A stretch of 64,000 nucleotides of DNA from Spirosoma utsteinense (GTDB taxonomy: Bacteria; Bacteroidota; Bacteroidia; Cytophagales; Spirosomataceae). A program made the translations under genes and the position numbers. The DNA is taken from NCBI RefSeq assembly GCF_014282275.1, contig NZ_VFIA01000031.1, forward strand, positions 1-64,000. The letters run 5' to 3'. The first letter of the stretch is position 1. The number at the start of each line of letters is the position of its first letter. The notes below the pieces were generated by a model that searched no databases, was not told the DNA's origin, and saw only the letters and a list, made by a program, of their open reading frames with translations. This document shows, in pieces, positions 24,454 to 32,229 of the stretch.

Positions 24454-26652
24454 TTATCTATCAAAAGCGCCTGCTACCAGCGTCAGCTTCCCGTAATCGT
24501 AGCGACCTTCTAAATGGTCGAATATAGCTTTCAATCGGCCTTCCTGAATGCCTACTGCCTGAATGGCGCGCTCAATATCAGCCCGTTCGGCCGGGCTGAC
24601 AAACGAGCTTATCAAGGTTTCCAGATCCAGGTTGTATCCTGATTTAGCTACCTGCACGAGGTGGCTGGCAATGGAACCTGTGGTCAGCTGACGTTCGGCG
24701 GCTATCTCCGCAATTGTCATGCCTGTATTATAAAGATCAAGCGTTTGCTGCTGAGTAGATCGTTTTGGCGTCTCGTTGACGATGGTGCGTACCACGGTTC
24801 CCCGACCGGACGTTTCCCGAACATAGCGGGCGATGACCTCCAGAAATTTACGGCCAAACAACTGAAGCTTGCGTTCGCCCACACCGCTTACATTGCGTAA
24901 GGCATCGGGTGTAGTTGGACGCTGCCGGGCCATATCTTCCAGCGTTGTATCGGTGAAGATCACATAAGGAGGCACGTTCTGGTCGTCGGCCAGTTGTTTG
25001 CGCAACACCCGCAACTGTTCGAATAAGTCGTCGCGCGTCGCGTCGGGTTTTGTTCGTGTCTTTTCGACTACCTGTTTTGGGGCATCATCGGGCCGGACAA
25101 GGTCGATTTTACGGTTGCCTTTCAGTACCTGATCGGCGAGAATACCCCGGCGTAACGCATAATGCTGATCGTAGCCAACTTCAATGACCCCAACATTAAT
25201 AAGCTGGTGCAGGTAGTTTCGCCAGTCTTCGAAGCGCAGATCCCGACCGGCACCATACGTTTTTATCTGGTCGTAGCCACCCTGTAGTACGGCCTGGCTT
25301 CGGGAACCACGCAGAATGTCGATGAGCAGGTTCATGGGTACCCGTTCCCCCGTCCGTACTATGGCCGAGAGTGCTTTTTGAGCCAGCACAGTTCCATCGA
25401 ACGTTACACGCGGGTCGCGGCAAACGTCGCAGTTGCCGCATGGCTCGGGTAGTTCTTCCGAGAAATAGGAAAGCAGGATCTGACGACGGCAGGTATGTGC
25501 ATCGGCATATTGCTGCATCCGTTCCAGTTTAGCCAGCTGAAGGCCAAGGTTAGCCGGGTTGTTTTCGGCCAGCATTTCCTTGTAGGTTGCTACATCGGCA
25601 AAGCTGTAAAATAACACAGTTTGAGCCGCGGCCCCATCGCGGCCAGCCCGGCCAATTTCCTGGTAGAAGCCCTCAATGTTTTTGGGCATGTTGTAATGAA
25701 TTACCCACCGCACGTTCGACTTGTCGATACCCATGCCAAACGCGATAGTCGCGCACATGATTTTGACATCGTCCCGCAAAAAAGCCTCCTGCGTTCGGGA
25801 GCGGTCAGCGGGGTCCATCTTGGCGTGATAGAAGGCTGCATTGAATCCTTTTTCCTGTAGTTTAGCCGCCAGCGATTCGGTCGATTTGCGGCTAAGGCAG
25901 TAGATGATGCCCGACGTATCCGGTTTTTGCTGAAGTAGTTTTATAATCTGCTGTATACGATTCTGGCCAGGCAGCACCTGCAGACTCAGGTTCTGCCGGT
26001 TGAAGGACGAAATAAATATGGCTGGGTCATTCATGCCGAGCCGGGTGGCAATGTCGTGCCGGGTAAGTTTGTCGGCTGTGGCCGTCAGCGCAATGGTTGG
26101 TACAGCAGGAAATTGCTTTTTCAGTACATGTAGCTGCGTATACTCAGGGCGGAAATCGTGCCCCCACGACGATATACAGTGCGCTTCATCGATGGCAAAT
26201 AAGGAGACGGTTACGTGCTTGAGGAAGGTGAAAAAGGCTTCTGTGAGCAATTTCTCAGGCGATACATACAGTAACTTGAGCTTGCCGCTGATACAGTCGT
26301 CTTCGATAATGCGTTGTTCACGACCGCTTTGCGTGCTGTTGTAAAACGCAGCCGGTATGCCGTTCATATGCAGAGCGCCAACCTGGTCTTTCATGAGCGC
26401 AATCAGGGGTGAGACAACCACTGTGATGCCGGGCAGCATAAGCGCCGGGATCTGAAAGCAAACAGACTTTCCCCCGCCCGTAGGCATCAGTACAACTGTA
26501 TCCCGACCGCTGGTAATCGATTTGATGATGTCTTCCTGCATAGGTCGGAAGAGATCGTACCCGTAATACCGCTTCAGATAATCGGCTGGCTGGCTAAGAT
26601 CTGAACGTTCGGAAATAGGTTGTTTACTGGTAAATGCGTCGGTTGGAGTCAT
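24454..26652 (-). CDS. recQ: ATP-dependent DNA helicase RecQ
   Basis: A 732-residue superfamily 2 helicase acting in recombination and fork repair. Visible are motif I PTGGGKSVCFQ (about 59-69), the Walker B DEAH in FAIDEAHCISSWGHDFRPEY, motif VI QEIGRAGRDG (about 330), the zinc cysteines of the RecQ-C domain (CRRQILL ... EPCGNCDVC), a winged helix, and an HRDC domain (about 515-590). After it is a helix-turn-helix extension (TLDLYNTGMTIAEIAAERQL, about 620) common in Bacteroidota RecQ. It is full length. A TATATTTG -7 element lies 20 nt upstream of its start. Confidence 0.97.
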   Translation of the reverse strand: MTPTDAFTSKQPISERSDLSQPADYLKRYYGYDLFRPMQEDIIKSITSGRDTVVLMPTGGGKSVCFQIPALMLPGITVVVSPLIALMKDQVGALHMNGIPAAFYNSTQSGREQRIIEDDCISGKLKLLYVSPEKLLTEAFFTFLKHVTVSLFAIDEAHCISSWGHDFRPEYTQLHVLKKQFPAVPTIALTATADKLTRHDIATRLGMNDPAIFISSFNRQNLSLQVLPGQNRIQQIIKLLQQKPDTSGIIYCLSRKSTESLAAKLQEKGFNAAFYHAKMDPADRSRTQEAFLRDDVKIMCATIAFGMGIDKSNVRWVIHYNMPKNIEGFYQEIGRAGRDGAAAQTVLFYSFADVATYKEMLAENNPANLGLQLAKLERMQQYADAHTCRRQILLSYFSEELPEPCGNCDVCRDPRVTFDGTVLAQKALSAIVRTGERVPMNLLIDILRGSRSQAVLQGGYDQIKTYGAGRDLRFEDWRNYLHQLINVGVIEVGYDQHYALRRGILADQVLKGNRKIDLVRPDDAPKQVVEKTRTKPDATRDDLFEQLRVLRKQLADDQNVPPYVIFTDTTLEDMARQRPTTPDALRNVSGVGERKLQLFGRKFLEVIARYVRETSGRGTVVRTIVNETPKRSTQQQTLDLYNTGMTIAEIAAERQLTTGSIASHLVQVAKSGYNLDLETLISSFVSPAERADIERAIQAVGIQEGRLKAIFDHLEGRYDYGKLTLVAGAFDR

Positions 26653-26671
26653 TGATAAAGCGAACTACTAT

Positions 26672-26679
26672 CAAATATA
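26672..26679 (-). promoter_or_regulatory. Candidate -7 element for recQ
   Basis: CAAATATA reads TATATTTG on the minus strand, an exact TAnnTTTG, 20 nt before the recQ ATG. That implies a leader of about 12 nt. No -33 TTTG is evident at normal spacing. Confidence 0.45.
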
Positions 26680-26780
26680 CATAAAAATTTTGGGCTGACT
26701 TAGTGGTGTTTATCTGTTTTTAGTACCATATTTCATACCAATTCTGGTTAATAATTAGCCACCTTAATCTATAAAATAGT

Positions 26781-27344
26781 ATGAAAAAGACAGTTGCTCT
26801 ATTAGGCTTTGCCCTTAGTTTACTACTGACCATCAATGGTATGGCTCAGGACGATAAACCCAAGAAAGAAAAAGCCAGGGCCGAAAAGAAGGAAGCGAAA
26901 GCGGATAAGAAAATAGCCAAAGAGGCTGGCGACGATGCGGCCAAAACGACTGCTAAAGCAGAAAAGAAAGCCGCCAAGGCTGATATGAAAGCGGCCATGA
27001 GCCCGGAGGAGAAAAAGGTGGCTAAAGAAGCTAAGGCCGACATGAAAGAAGCGAAAGCAGATAAGAAGGCGGCTAAGGAAACGGGCGATAAGACCGCTAT
27101 GAAGGAAGCGAAGGCCGATAAAAAAGAGGCTAAAGCCGATTTGAAAACGGCTAAATCCGACGACGGCAAAAAGATGGCCAAGGCGTTAAAAGAAGAGAAA
27201 GCCACCCCCGCTGATTATAAAGCACCAATCGATCGGTCGTCGAAAGGACCCAATGGTGAGCCCGTGATGACTGGCCCGCGCGGTGGGAAGTATTACATCA
27301 ATAAAAACGGGAATAAGACCTATCTAAGTGGTAACAAGGGCTAA
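26781..27344 (+). CDS. Secreted Lys/Ala-repeat protein with PBCV-type basic adaptor tail
   Basis: A 187-residue exported protein with signal peptide MKKTVALLGFALSLLLTINGMAQ. Residues about 24-150 consist of irregular repeats built from KKEAKADKK, KAEKKAAKADMK and similar units, a highly charged probable single helix. The last 32 residues (GPNGEPVMTGPRGGKYYINKNGNKTYL) match the PBCV-specific basic adaptor domain known from chlorovirus proteins and scattered bacterial proteins. It could bind polyanions such as DNA, LPS or murein, as an inference from charge. It stands alone, with its own terminator at 27381-27421. Function unknown. Confidence 0.75.
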   Translation: MKKTVALLGFALSLLLTINGMAQDDKPKKEKARAEKKEAKADKKIAKEAGDDAAKTTAKAEKKAAKADMKAAMSPEEKKVAKEAKADMKEAKADKKAAKETGDKTAMKEAKADKKEAKADLKTAKSDDGKKMAKALKEEKATPADYKAPIDRSSKGPNGEPVMTGPRGGKYYINKNGNKTYLSGNKG

Positions 27345-27380
27345 AATCCAGTCTCACTTAACTGTCTAAGTCTACTAGTA

Positions 27381-27421
27381 CCAAAAATGCCCGAGCCACA
27401 GGATGGCTCGGGCATTTTTGG
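27381..27421. terminator. Bidirectional terminator, 18-bp perfect arms
   Basis: Arms 27381-27398 and 27404-27421 pair perfectly, with loop CAGGA and A5/T5 tracts. Lies between the Lys/Ala-repeat gene and the convergent hemA. Confidence 0.9.
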
Positions 27422-27436
27422 TGGTTTTATAAGCAG

Positions 27437-28735
27437 TTAAATAGTACGTTTCGGTTCGTCGCTGGTTTGGTTCTCCAAATCGAACAGATCGTTCAGCACG
27501 TCGATCAGCGTTTCGGCTTCGCCCCGTTTGCAGGCAGCCTTAAGCTGTAAGACGGGTAACTTGATGATCTTTTGCATGATGCCCCGCGTAATCTTGTCTA
27601 TTTTCTCCGACTCACCGGGAGTCAGGTGTTTTAGATGCCGGGCAATCTCTTCTTTCCGGATCTGCTCCAGCGCATTTTTAAGTTTGTTGATCGTCGGTGA
27701 AACGATCATCTCCTTAGACCAGTCGCCAAATTCAGCTACTGCCTGATCCACAATGGCTTCGACCTGTGGAATAGCTGCCAGCCGCTGATTCAGCGCTTCG
27801 TCAGCGCGGTTCCGGATGTGGTCGATATTATAAACCAGCACACCCGGTATCTGCTCAACAGCGGCATCGACGCTGCGTGGTACCGAAAGGTCGATAAAAT
27901 ACTTATACGTCAACACGTTCAGCGACTTCAGCAGCAGGGGCGTAACCAGCGGTTCGTCGCGGGTGATCGACGAAATAATCACGTCGGCCCGGCGAATTTC
28001 GTCGGTTAGGTTGGCAAAGTCGGCCACCCGGAATCCGTACTTTTGAGCAAGGGCCTCGGTTTTCGCGTGAGTGCGGTTGCAAAGTGTAATATTATTGAGC
28101 TTTCTCGCCTCCAGGTTTTTACAAACGTCGGTGCCAATTTCGCCCAGGCCAATAACCAGCACGTTAGGGTTCTGGTTTTCGCCAACCAGTTCTTCGATCA
28201 GTTCAACAGCTGCGTAGGAAACCGAAGCCGCTCCATCGCGGAATGAGGTCTCCTGAGCAACGCGCTTATTAGTGAAGAAGATGGTGTGCATCAGCCGATG
28301 CAGAAATGGTCCGGCCATGTCCAGGTCAGCCGACCACTGGTAAGCGTGCTTCACCTGATTCGGGATCTGCATGTCGCCCACTACCTGCGAATGGAGCCCA
28401 ACACAAACTTCGAACAAATGCCGAACGGCCGCGTTGTGAGCATCGAAAAACTGGAAGTAAGGCAGGTAAGTGTCCGTATCGGTCAGGCCCTTTTCTATGA
28501 GCAGCAACCGGGCAATATCGGCGTTAAGATTGGGCGACGCAGCAGCAGGTTCGGTAGCATAGTACACTTCGGTACGGTTGCAGGTCGAAACCACCAGAAG
28601 GTCGGTCAGGCCGAAGAAATCACGCAGACGGAGCATTAATCGCTTCGCTTCATCTTCGTTGAGTGCAATTAGTTCACGCACCCGGAGAGGAGCCGTTTTA
28701 TGAGATAAACTAATTGATTTGAACGTATCTAACAT
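27437..28735 (-). CDS. hemA: Glutamyl-tRNA reductase
   Basis: The first enzyme of the C5 route to tetrapyrroles, reducing glutamyl-tRNA to glutamate-1-semialdehyde with NADPH. The N-terminal domain begins SLSHKTAPLRVRELIAL; the catalytic cysteine is in VVSTCNRTEVYY near residue 50. The NADPH domain has NVLVIGLGEIGTDVCKNL near 190. The C-terminal dimerisation helix follows. At 432 aa it is full length. No other heme gene is adjacent. Its leader contains a 17-nt palindrome and a good -7 element (listed separately), a hint of regulation. Confidence 0.96.
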   Translation of the reverse strand: MLDTFKSISLSHKTAPLRVRELIALNEDEAKRLMLRLRDFFGLTDLLVVSTCNRTEVYYATEPAAASPNLNADIARLLLIEKGLTDTDTYLPYFQFFDAHNAAVRHLFEVCVGLHSQVVGDMQIPNQVKHAYQWSADLDMAGPFLHRLMHTIFFTNKRVAQETSFRDGAASVSYAAVELIEELVGENQNPNVLVIGLGEIGTDVCKNLEARKLNNITLCNRTHAKTEALAQKYGFRVADFANLTDEIRRADVIISSITRDEPLVTPLLLKSLNVLTYKYFIDLSVPRSVDAAVEQIPGVLVYNIDHIRNRADEALNQRLAAIPQVEAIVDQAVAEFGDWSKEMIVSPTINKLKNALEQIRKEEIARHLKHLTPGESEKIDKITRGIMQKIIKLPVLQLKAACKRGEAETLIDVLNDLFDLENQTSDEPKRTI

Positions 28736-29136
28736 CTCAGATAAAACACGCTAAAGGACCTTTAGCAAGCACAAAAATACGGTACAATCACTGGACATGA
28801 AAACAACCTGTGTAAAGGGTTTGGTTATTTAGAATCTATCCAAATAATAAGTTTTCATTCTTGTTACAGTCCTATTCTATAAAATAACAGGAGTTTGGCT
28901 TCAGACGTTCTATCAGGGTATATAAACTAGCAGCTTTTATGCTTCAGTCATCTCTTTTGCACCATCGATCGTATTTTTCCGTTTACTTGAACAGAATATC
29001 CGTTCGTGTCAATCTGATAGGGTTGATAGAGTATACAAGCTGACGAGCAGGGTAGGTTCTGGTACTATTTTCTGAGCGGGTTGCTTTCAACCAGCGGTTA
29101 GTCAATATATCCGTCGTTGATTCGTAACGTAACATT
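28736..29136. other. 401-bp intergenic region between hemA and histidine kinase
   Basis: Holds the hemA promoter and palindrome at its left end. The remainder (28800-29136) is AT-rich and has no reading frame with coding character. On the plus strand I found no convincing TTTG/TAnnTTTG pair ahead of the kinase gene. Confidence 0.4.
28750..28779 (-). promoter_or_regulatory. hemA promoter element with leader palindrome
   Basis: CAAAAATA at 28772-28779 reads TATTTTTG on the minus strand, an exact -7 element; TTTT lies 20 nt further upstream where TTTG is expected. Between it and the hemA start is GCTAAAGG-A-CCTTTAGC at 28750-28766, a perfect palindrome ending 15 nt before the ATG. It may be an operator overlapping the transcription start, or an RNA hairpin next to the ribosome entry site. 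Confidence 0.5.
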
Positions 29137-30330
29137 ATGCTGAAGTCATTCGACATTTACAGTCAGAATAATATTCTGAAGATCATCGTGGCCCTGAATC
29201 TGCTTCTGGTAGGAACGGGTTCGTTATTGTATACCAACCGGCTGATCAACAAGCTGGAACTTCGGGAAGAGCAGTACATACAGCTATATGCCAAAAGCAT
29301 CGCTTACCTGACCGATACGACACACTCCAACTCCGGGGATCTCAACTTTGTTACCAGCGAAATTCTACAGGCGAACCAGACGATCCCGGCGATCTACGTC
29401 AATCCGGACGGTGAAATTTCGATGCCGTTAAACTTTACGCTTTCGGCGACTATGACCGATGAAGAAAAACAACAGTATTTACGGGAAAAGCGCGATGAGA
29501 TGCGTAAGAATCATATGCCCGTTGTTGTCGAAATCGGTAATGGCGTACGGGGTTTGGTTTACTATAACAACTCCGGATCGCTTCGACAGCTCAATTACTT
29601 TCCGTATGCGTTGTTAGCCATATTAACCTCGCTGGGGGTACTAGCCTACCTGGCGTTCAGTTCGTCGCGCCGGGCTGAGCAGAACCGGGTATGGGTAGGA
29701 CTGGCCAAAGAGACGGCCCACCAACTCGGTACGCCCATGTCCTCGCTGATGGCCTGGGTAGAATACATGCGGTCGGATCCGGAGCAGTTTGATGGGTCTA
29801 TCACGGATGAGATCGAAAAGGATGTTCAGCGGCTGGAAACCATAACGGCGCGTTTTTCGAGTATTGGATCAGTTCCAACGCTTAAAGACGAAGACCTGAA
29901 CGACGTAGTCCAGCAGTTTACTGGTTACCTGGCGAGACGTATTTCGACAAAAGTGAAAATGAGTGTAGCCAGCCAGCTTCCTGCTGGTCAGACGGTGAAG
30001 ATGAATAAGCTGCTGTTCGAATGGGTAATCGAAAACATCTGCAAGAATGCAGTGGATGCCATGAAAGGGGTAGGCGAATTGCGGCTGAACATGATCATGC
30101 TACCCCATCAGGAGGTTGCCATCGACATTACCGATACGGGCAAAGGTATTTCGAAAGCCAACATGCAGAAAGTGTTCAATCCCGGCTACAGTACCAAAAA
30201 GCGAGGATGGGGTTTGGGCCTTACGCTGGCCAAACGGATCGTCGAAGAATACCACGACGGACGCCTTTATGTTAAAAGCTCGGATGTGGGTAAGGGAACC
30301 ACCTTCCGGATTGTTCTGAACACCGATTAG
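29137..30330 (+). CDS. Membrane sensor histidine kinase
   Basis: A 397-residue kinase. One hydrophobic segment at about 12-32 and a second at about 155-173 enclose a periplasmic sensor region of about 120 aa that I cannot classify. The phospho-acceptor histidine is in LAKETAHQLGTPMSSLMAW near residue 198. The ATPase domain shows the N box (ENICKNAVDAM), G1 (DTGKGISKANM) and G2 (GWGLGLTLAKRI). No response regulator is directly adjacent; the nearest is the sigma-54 activator at 32230-33381 on the other strand, a plausible but unproven partner. The 3' end is part of a 17-bp inverted repeat. Confidence 0.92.
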   Translation: MLKSFDIYSQNNILKIIVALNLLLVGTGSLLYTNRLINKLELREEQYIQLYAKSIAYLTDTTHSNSGDLNFVTSEILQANQTIPAIYVNPDGEISMPLNFTLSATMTDEEKQQYLREKRDEMRKNHMPVVVEIGNGVRGLVYYNNSGSLRQLNYFPYALLAILTSLGVLAYLAFSSSRRAEQNRVWVGLAKETAHQLGTPMSSLMAWVEYMRSDPEQFDGSITDEIEKDVQRLETITARFSSIGSVPTLKDEDLNDVVQQFTGYLARRISTKVKMSVASQLPAGQTVKMNKLLFEWVIENICKNAVDAMKGVGELRLNMIMLPHQEVAIDITDTGKGISKANMQKVFNPGYSTKKRGWGLGLTLAKRIVEEYHDGRLYVKSSDVGKGTTFRIVLNTD

Positions 30331-30369
30331 GAAAGCCTGCTCAGACGATAAACTTTCCTGATCGGTGTT
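30319..30369. terminator. 17-bp inverted repeat spanning the kinase stop codon
   Basis: Arms 30319-30335 and 30353-30369 match at 16 of 17 positions. The first arm contains the last three codons and the stop of the histidine kinase gene. Located between that gene and the convergent lipoprotein gene. Confidence 0.65.
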
Positions 30370-30381
30370 GTTGATCGAAAA

Positions 30382-30924
30382 CTACCGGATAAAGGGAAGA
30401 CTAATCGTATCGGTTTCGATCTCGTTGCTTACATTCAGGCTCCGGTCGCGTACGGTGATCCTGAACTTTGTTGGGTACATCCGAAACGTAGTTCCATACT
30501 GGAACGTGGTATTAAAGTCCAGTTTGCCTTTGATGGGCCCTTTAGGTTTTCCTTTGGTGAGTTCCGGGAAAAATAATGTGTTGGTCACATCGAGCCTGAT
30601 CTCCTCGTATTTTCCGTTTATCAGACGAAACGTACGTAGCCGGTAGTTGCCCCAGCCACCATTCGATGCGTAACGGGCCGAATCGCCCGACGGAACCGGC
30701 GTATCGTTGCCCAAGTTACCATCACCATCTTTGAAGTTGACTGTAATAACGACCGAATCACGCCTGGCTTTACCAACTCCCGTGCCCGCTTGCAGGGGGT
30801 AAGGATAGATCTCCTCGAACTCAATTTCAGGTGTGTCGGAGTAGTTAGGCTCGTTGAAACAAGCCGAAAGGGCCAGGGCCATGCCCAGCATAAGAAGATA
30901 CGGTTGAATTTGTTGCCGTCGCAT
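30382..30924 (-). CDS. Lipoprotein of unknown function
   Basis: A 180-residue lipoprotein. The start at 30924 is chosen since it gives a signal with lipobox LSAC (Cys 22); the frame stays open upstream to 31014 but would overlap the divergent LuxE-like gene. The mature part has a beta-sandwich look: VVITVNFKDGDGNLG (about 60-74) with an acidic loop of calcium-binding type, and a final RITVRDRSLNVSNEIETD strand. Similar small lipoproteins are frequent in Cytophagales gliding or SusD-poor loci, but I cannot name the family. It ends convergently with the histidine kinase. Confidence 0.75.
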   Translation of the reverse strand: MRRQQIQPYLLMLGMALALSACFNEPNYSDTPEIEFEEIYPYPLQAGTGVGKARRDSVVITVNFKDGDGNLGNDTPVPSGDSARYASNGGWGNYRLRTFRLINGKYEEIRLDVTNTLFFPELTKGKPKGPIKGKLDFNTTFQYGTTFRMYPTKFRITVRDRSLNVSNEIETDTISLPFIR

Positions 30925-30962
30925 ACTGTTGTATTCGTGTTGCAATAAACGCGTTTTTAACT

Positions 30963-32147
30963 TTGTCTTTTCTATCAACTCTCTCCGCCGAAGCCATATC
31001 CATACGGCAATCACTCCGGCAACAAATCCTGACGGTCGGCAACGAATCGTTCGAATCGCTGGCGCTGGCTGTTTTTCGCTATCAGGCAGCTTACAACCCA
31101 GTTTACAGGACCTATCTGGACTGCCTTTCCGTTCGGCCTGAACACGTGACCGGGTTAGATCAGGTTCCGTTCATGCCGATTGGCTTTTTCAAATATCACA
31201 CCATCCTGACGGGACTGGATCCCAACGACAGAATGGCTGCTGACACCCTGACGTTTGCCAGCAGCGGAACCACAAGCCGAAAGGTCGGGTCGCCGTCTTC
31301 TGAATCTGCCGAGACCAGCCACCACCTTGTGCCTGATCCTGAGCTGTATGACGCTGTGAGCACCCGCATTTTCGAGCAGGCTTACGGCCCCCTCACAAAC
31401 TTTCATATTCTGGCGCTGCTGCCATCTTATCTTGAACGAAATAACTCGTCGCTCGTGTATATGGTTCAGCGATTTATGGCGCAGAGTGGACGATTTACAA
31501 GCGGACACCTGCCCACAGATGCTGCCCTGACCGCCGACGAATCGGCAAATTTCTTTCTGAACAACGTCGACGAGTTAACCCGGCGGCTTCGGCAGTTGAC
31601 CGACCAGCCGGATGGCAAACGGATTCTACTTATTGGTGTCACGTTTGCCTTGCTCGACTGGGCCGAGTCTGATGCCGACCTGCGTTTTCTGGGCCAAAAT
31701 CCGAACCTGGTTGTGATGGAGACAGGTGGCATGAAAGGCCGACGAAAGGAATTACTGCGCGAAGAGGTGCATGAAGTCCTGACTGACCGGCTGGGTATTT
31801 CCCGCGTTCACTCCGAATACGGGATGACGGAACTGCTTTCGCAGGCTTATTCTATGGGGGAGGGCGTGTTTCGGCCAAGTCCAACGTTGCGCGTGGTCCT
31901 GCGCGACATCAACGACCCGTTTCAGCGTATTACCCCCGGCCAGACCGTGTCACGCCAGACGGGGTCACGCCAGACCGGCGGTATCAATGTTGTCGATCTG
32001 GCCAATCTGGATTCCTGCTCATTTATCGAAACGCAGGATTTGGGGCAGTACGTTGACGAGGGCGAATCGTTCTCCGGGGCGTTTCGCGTCATCGGCCGCT
32101 TCGACAACTCCGACGTACGGGGATGCAATCTGCTGGTTATCAATTGA
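30963..32147 (+). CDS. LuxE/acyl-protein synthetase-like adenylating enzyme
   Basis: A 394-residue protein of the ANL-related acyl-protein synthetase family (LuxE). The motif LTFASSGTTSRKVG (about 94-107) is the ATP-binding Ser/Thr/Gly loop; VMETGGMKGRRKELLREE (about 252-269) and ISRVHSEYGMTELLSQAYS (about 280-298) are further family motifs, followed by RVVLRDINDPF. Such enzymes activate a carboxylate as acyl-adenylate. No luxCD reductase genes are near, so a role in luminescence is excluded; homologues in Bacteroidota often sit with surface polysaccharide or lipid genes. The start is TTG at 30963, 38 nt from the divergent lipoprotein start. It contains a 15-bp tandem repeat at 31941-31979. 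Confidence 0.75.
   Translation: MSFLSTLSAEAISIRQSLRQQILTVGNESFESLALAVFRYQAAYNPVYRTYLDCLSVRPEHVTGLDQVPFMPIGFFKYHTILTGLDPNDRMAADTLTFASSGTTSRKVGSPSSESAETSHHLVPDPELYDAVSTRIFEQAYGPLTNFHILALLPSYLERNNSSLVYMVQRFMAQSGRFTSGHLPTDAALTADESANFFLNNVDELTRRLRQLTDQPDGKRILLIGVTFALLDWAESDADLRFLGQNPNLVVMETGGMKGRRKELLREEVHEVLTDRLGISRVHSEYGMTELLSQAYSMGEGVFRPSPTLRVVLRDINDPFQRITPGQTVSRQTGSRQTGGINVVDLANLDSCSFIETQDLGQYVDEGESFSGAFRVIGRFDNSDVRGCNLLVIN
31941..31979 (+). repeat. 15-bp tandem repeat within the LuxE-like gene
   Basis: Units 31941-31955 and 31956-31970 differ at two bases and are followed by a partial third copy. They encode QTVSR, QTGSR and QTGG, an in-frame expansion in a loop near residue 330. Confidence 0.75.
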
Positions 32148-32227
32148 GAAGTCCGTCAGTTGACGAGTCGGGGAGGACTGCTTTCTATAACTATTCCCCG
32201 GCTCGTCAACTGACGGACACCTCAATT
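32142..32227. terminator. Long inverted repeat between convergent genes (24-bp core arms)
   Basis: Core arms 32151-32174 and 32195-32218 match at 23 of 24 positions, and outer arms AATTGAG (32142-32148) and CTCAATT (32221-32227) extend the pairing. The outer arm includes the stop codon of the LuxE-like gene. The far side ends three bases before the stop of the sigma-54 activator. Confidence 0.8.
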
Positions 32228-32229
32228 AC

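Noticed and set aside
26846-27205. 119-codon minus-strand frame opposite the Lys/Ala-repeat gene (Ala/Ser/Phe-rich)
   Set aside because: It mirrors the codon bias of the repeat gene (AAG/GCG read as CTT/CGC), has no domain and lacks a promoter; a shadow of the real gene.
30963-32147. A bioluminescence lux operon
   Set aside because: Only the LuxE-like gene is present; no luciferase or luxCD genes occur in the surrounding 30 kb.
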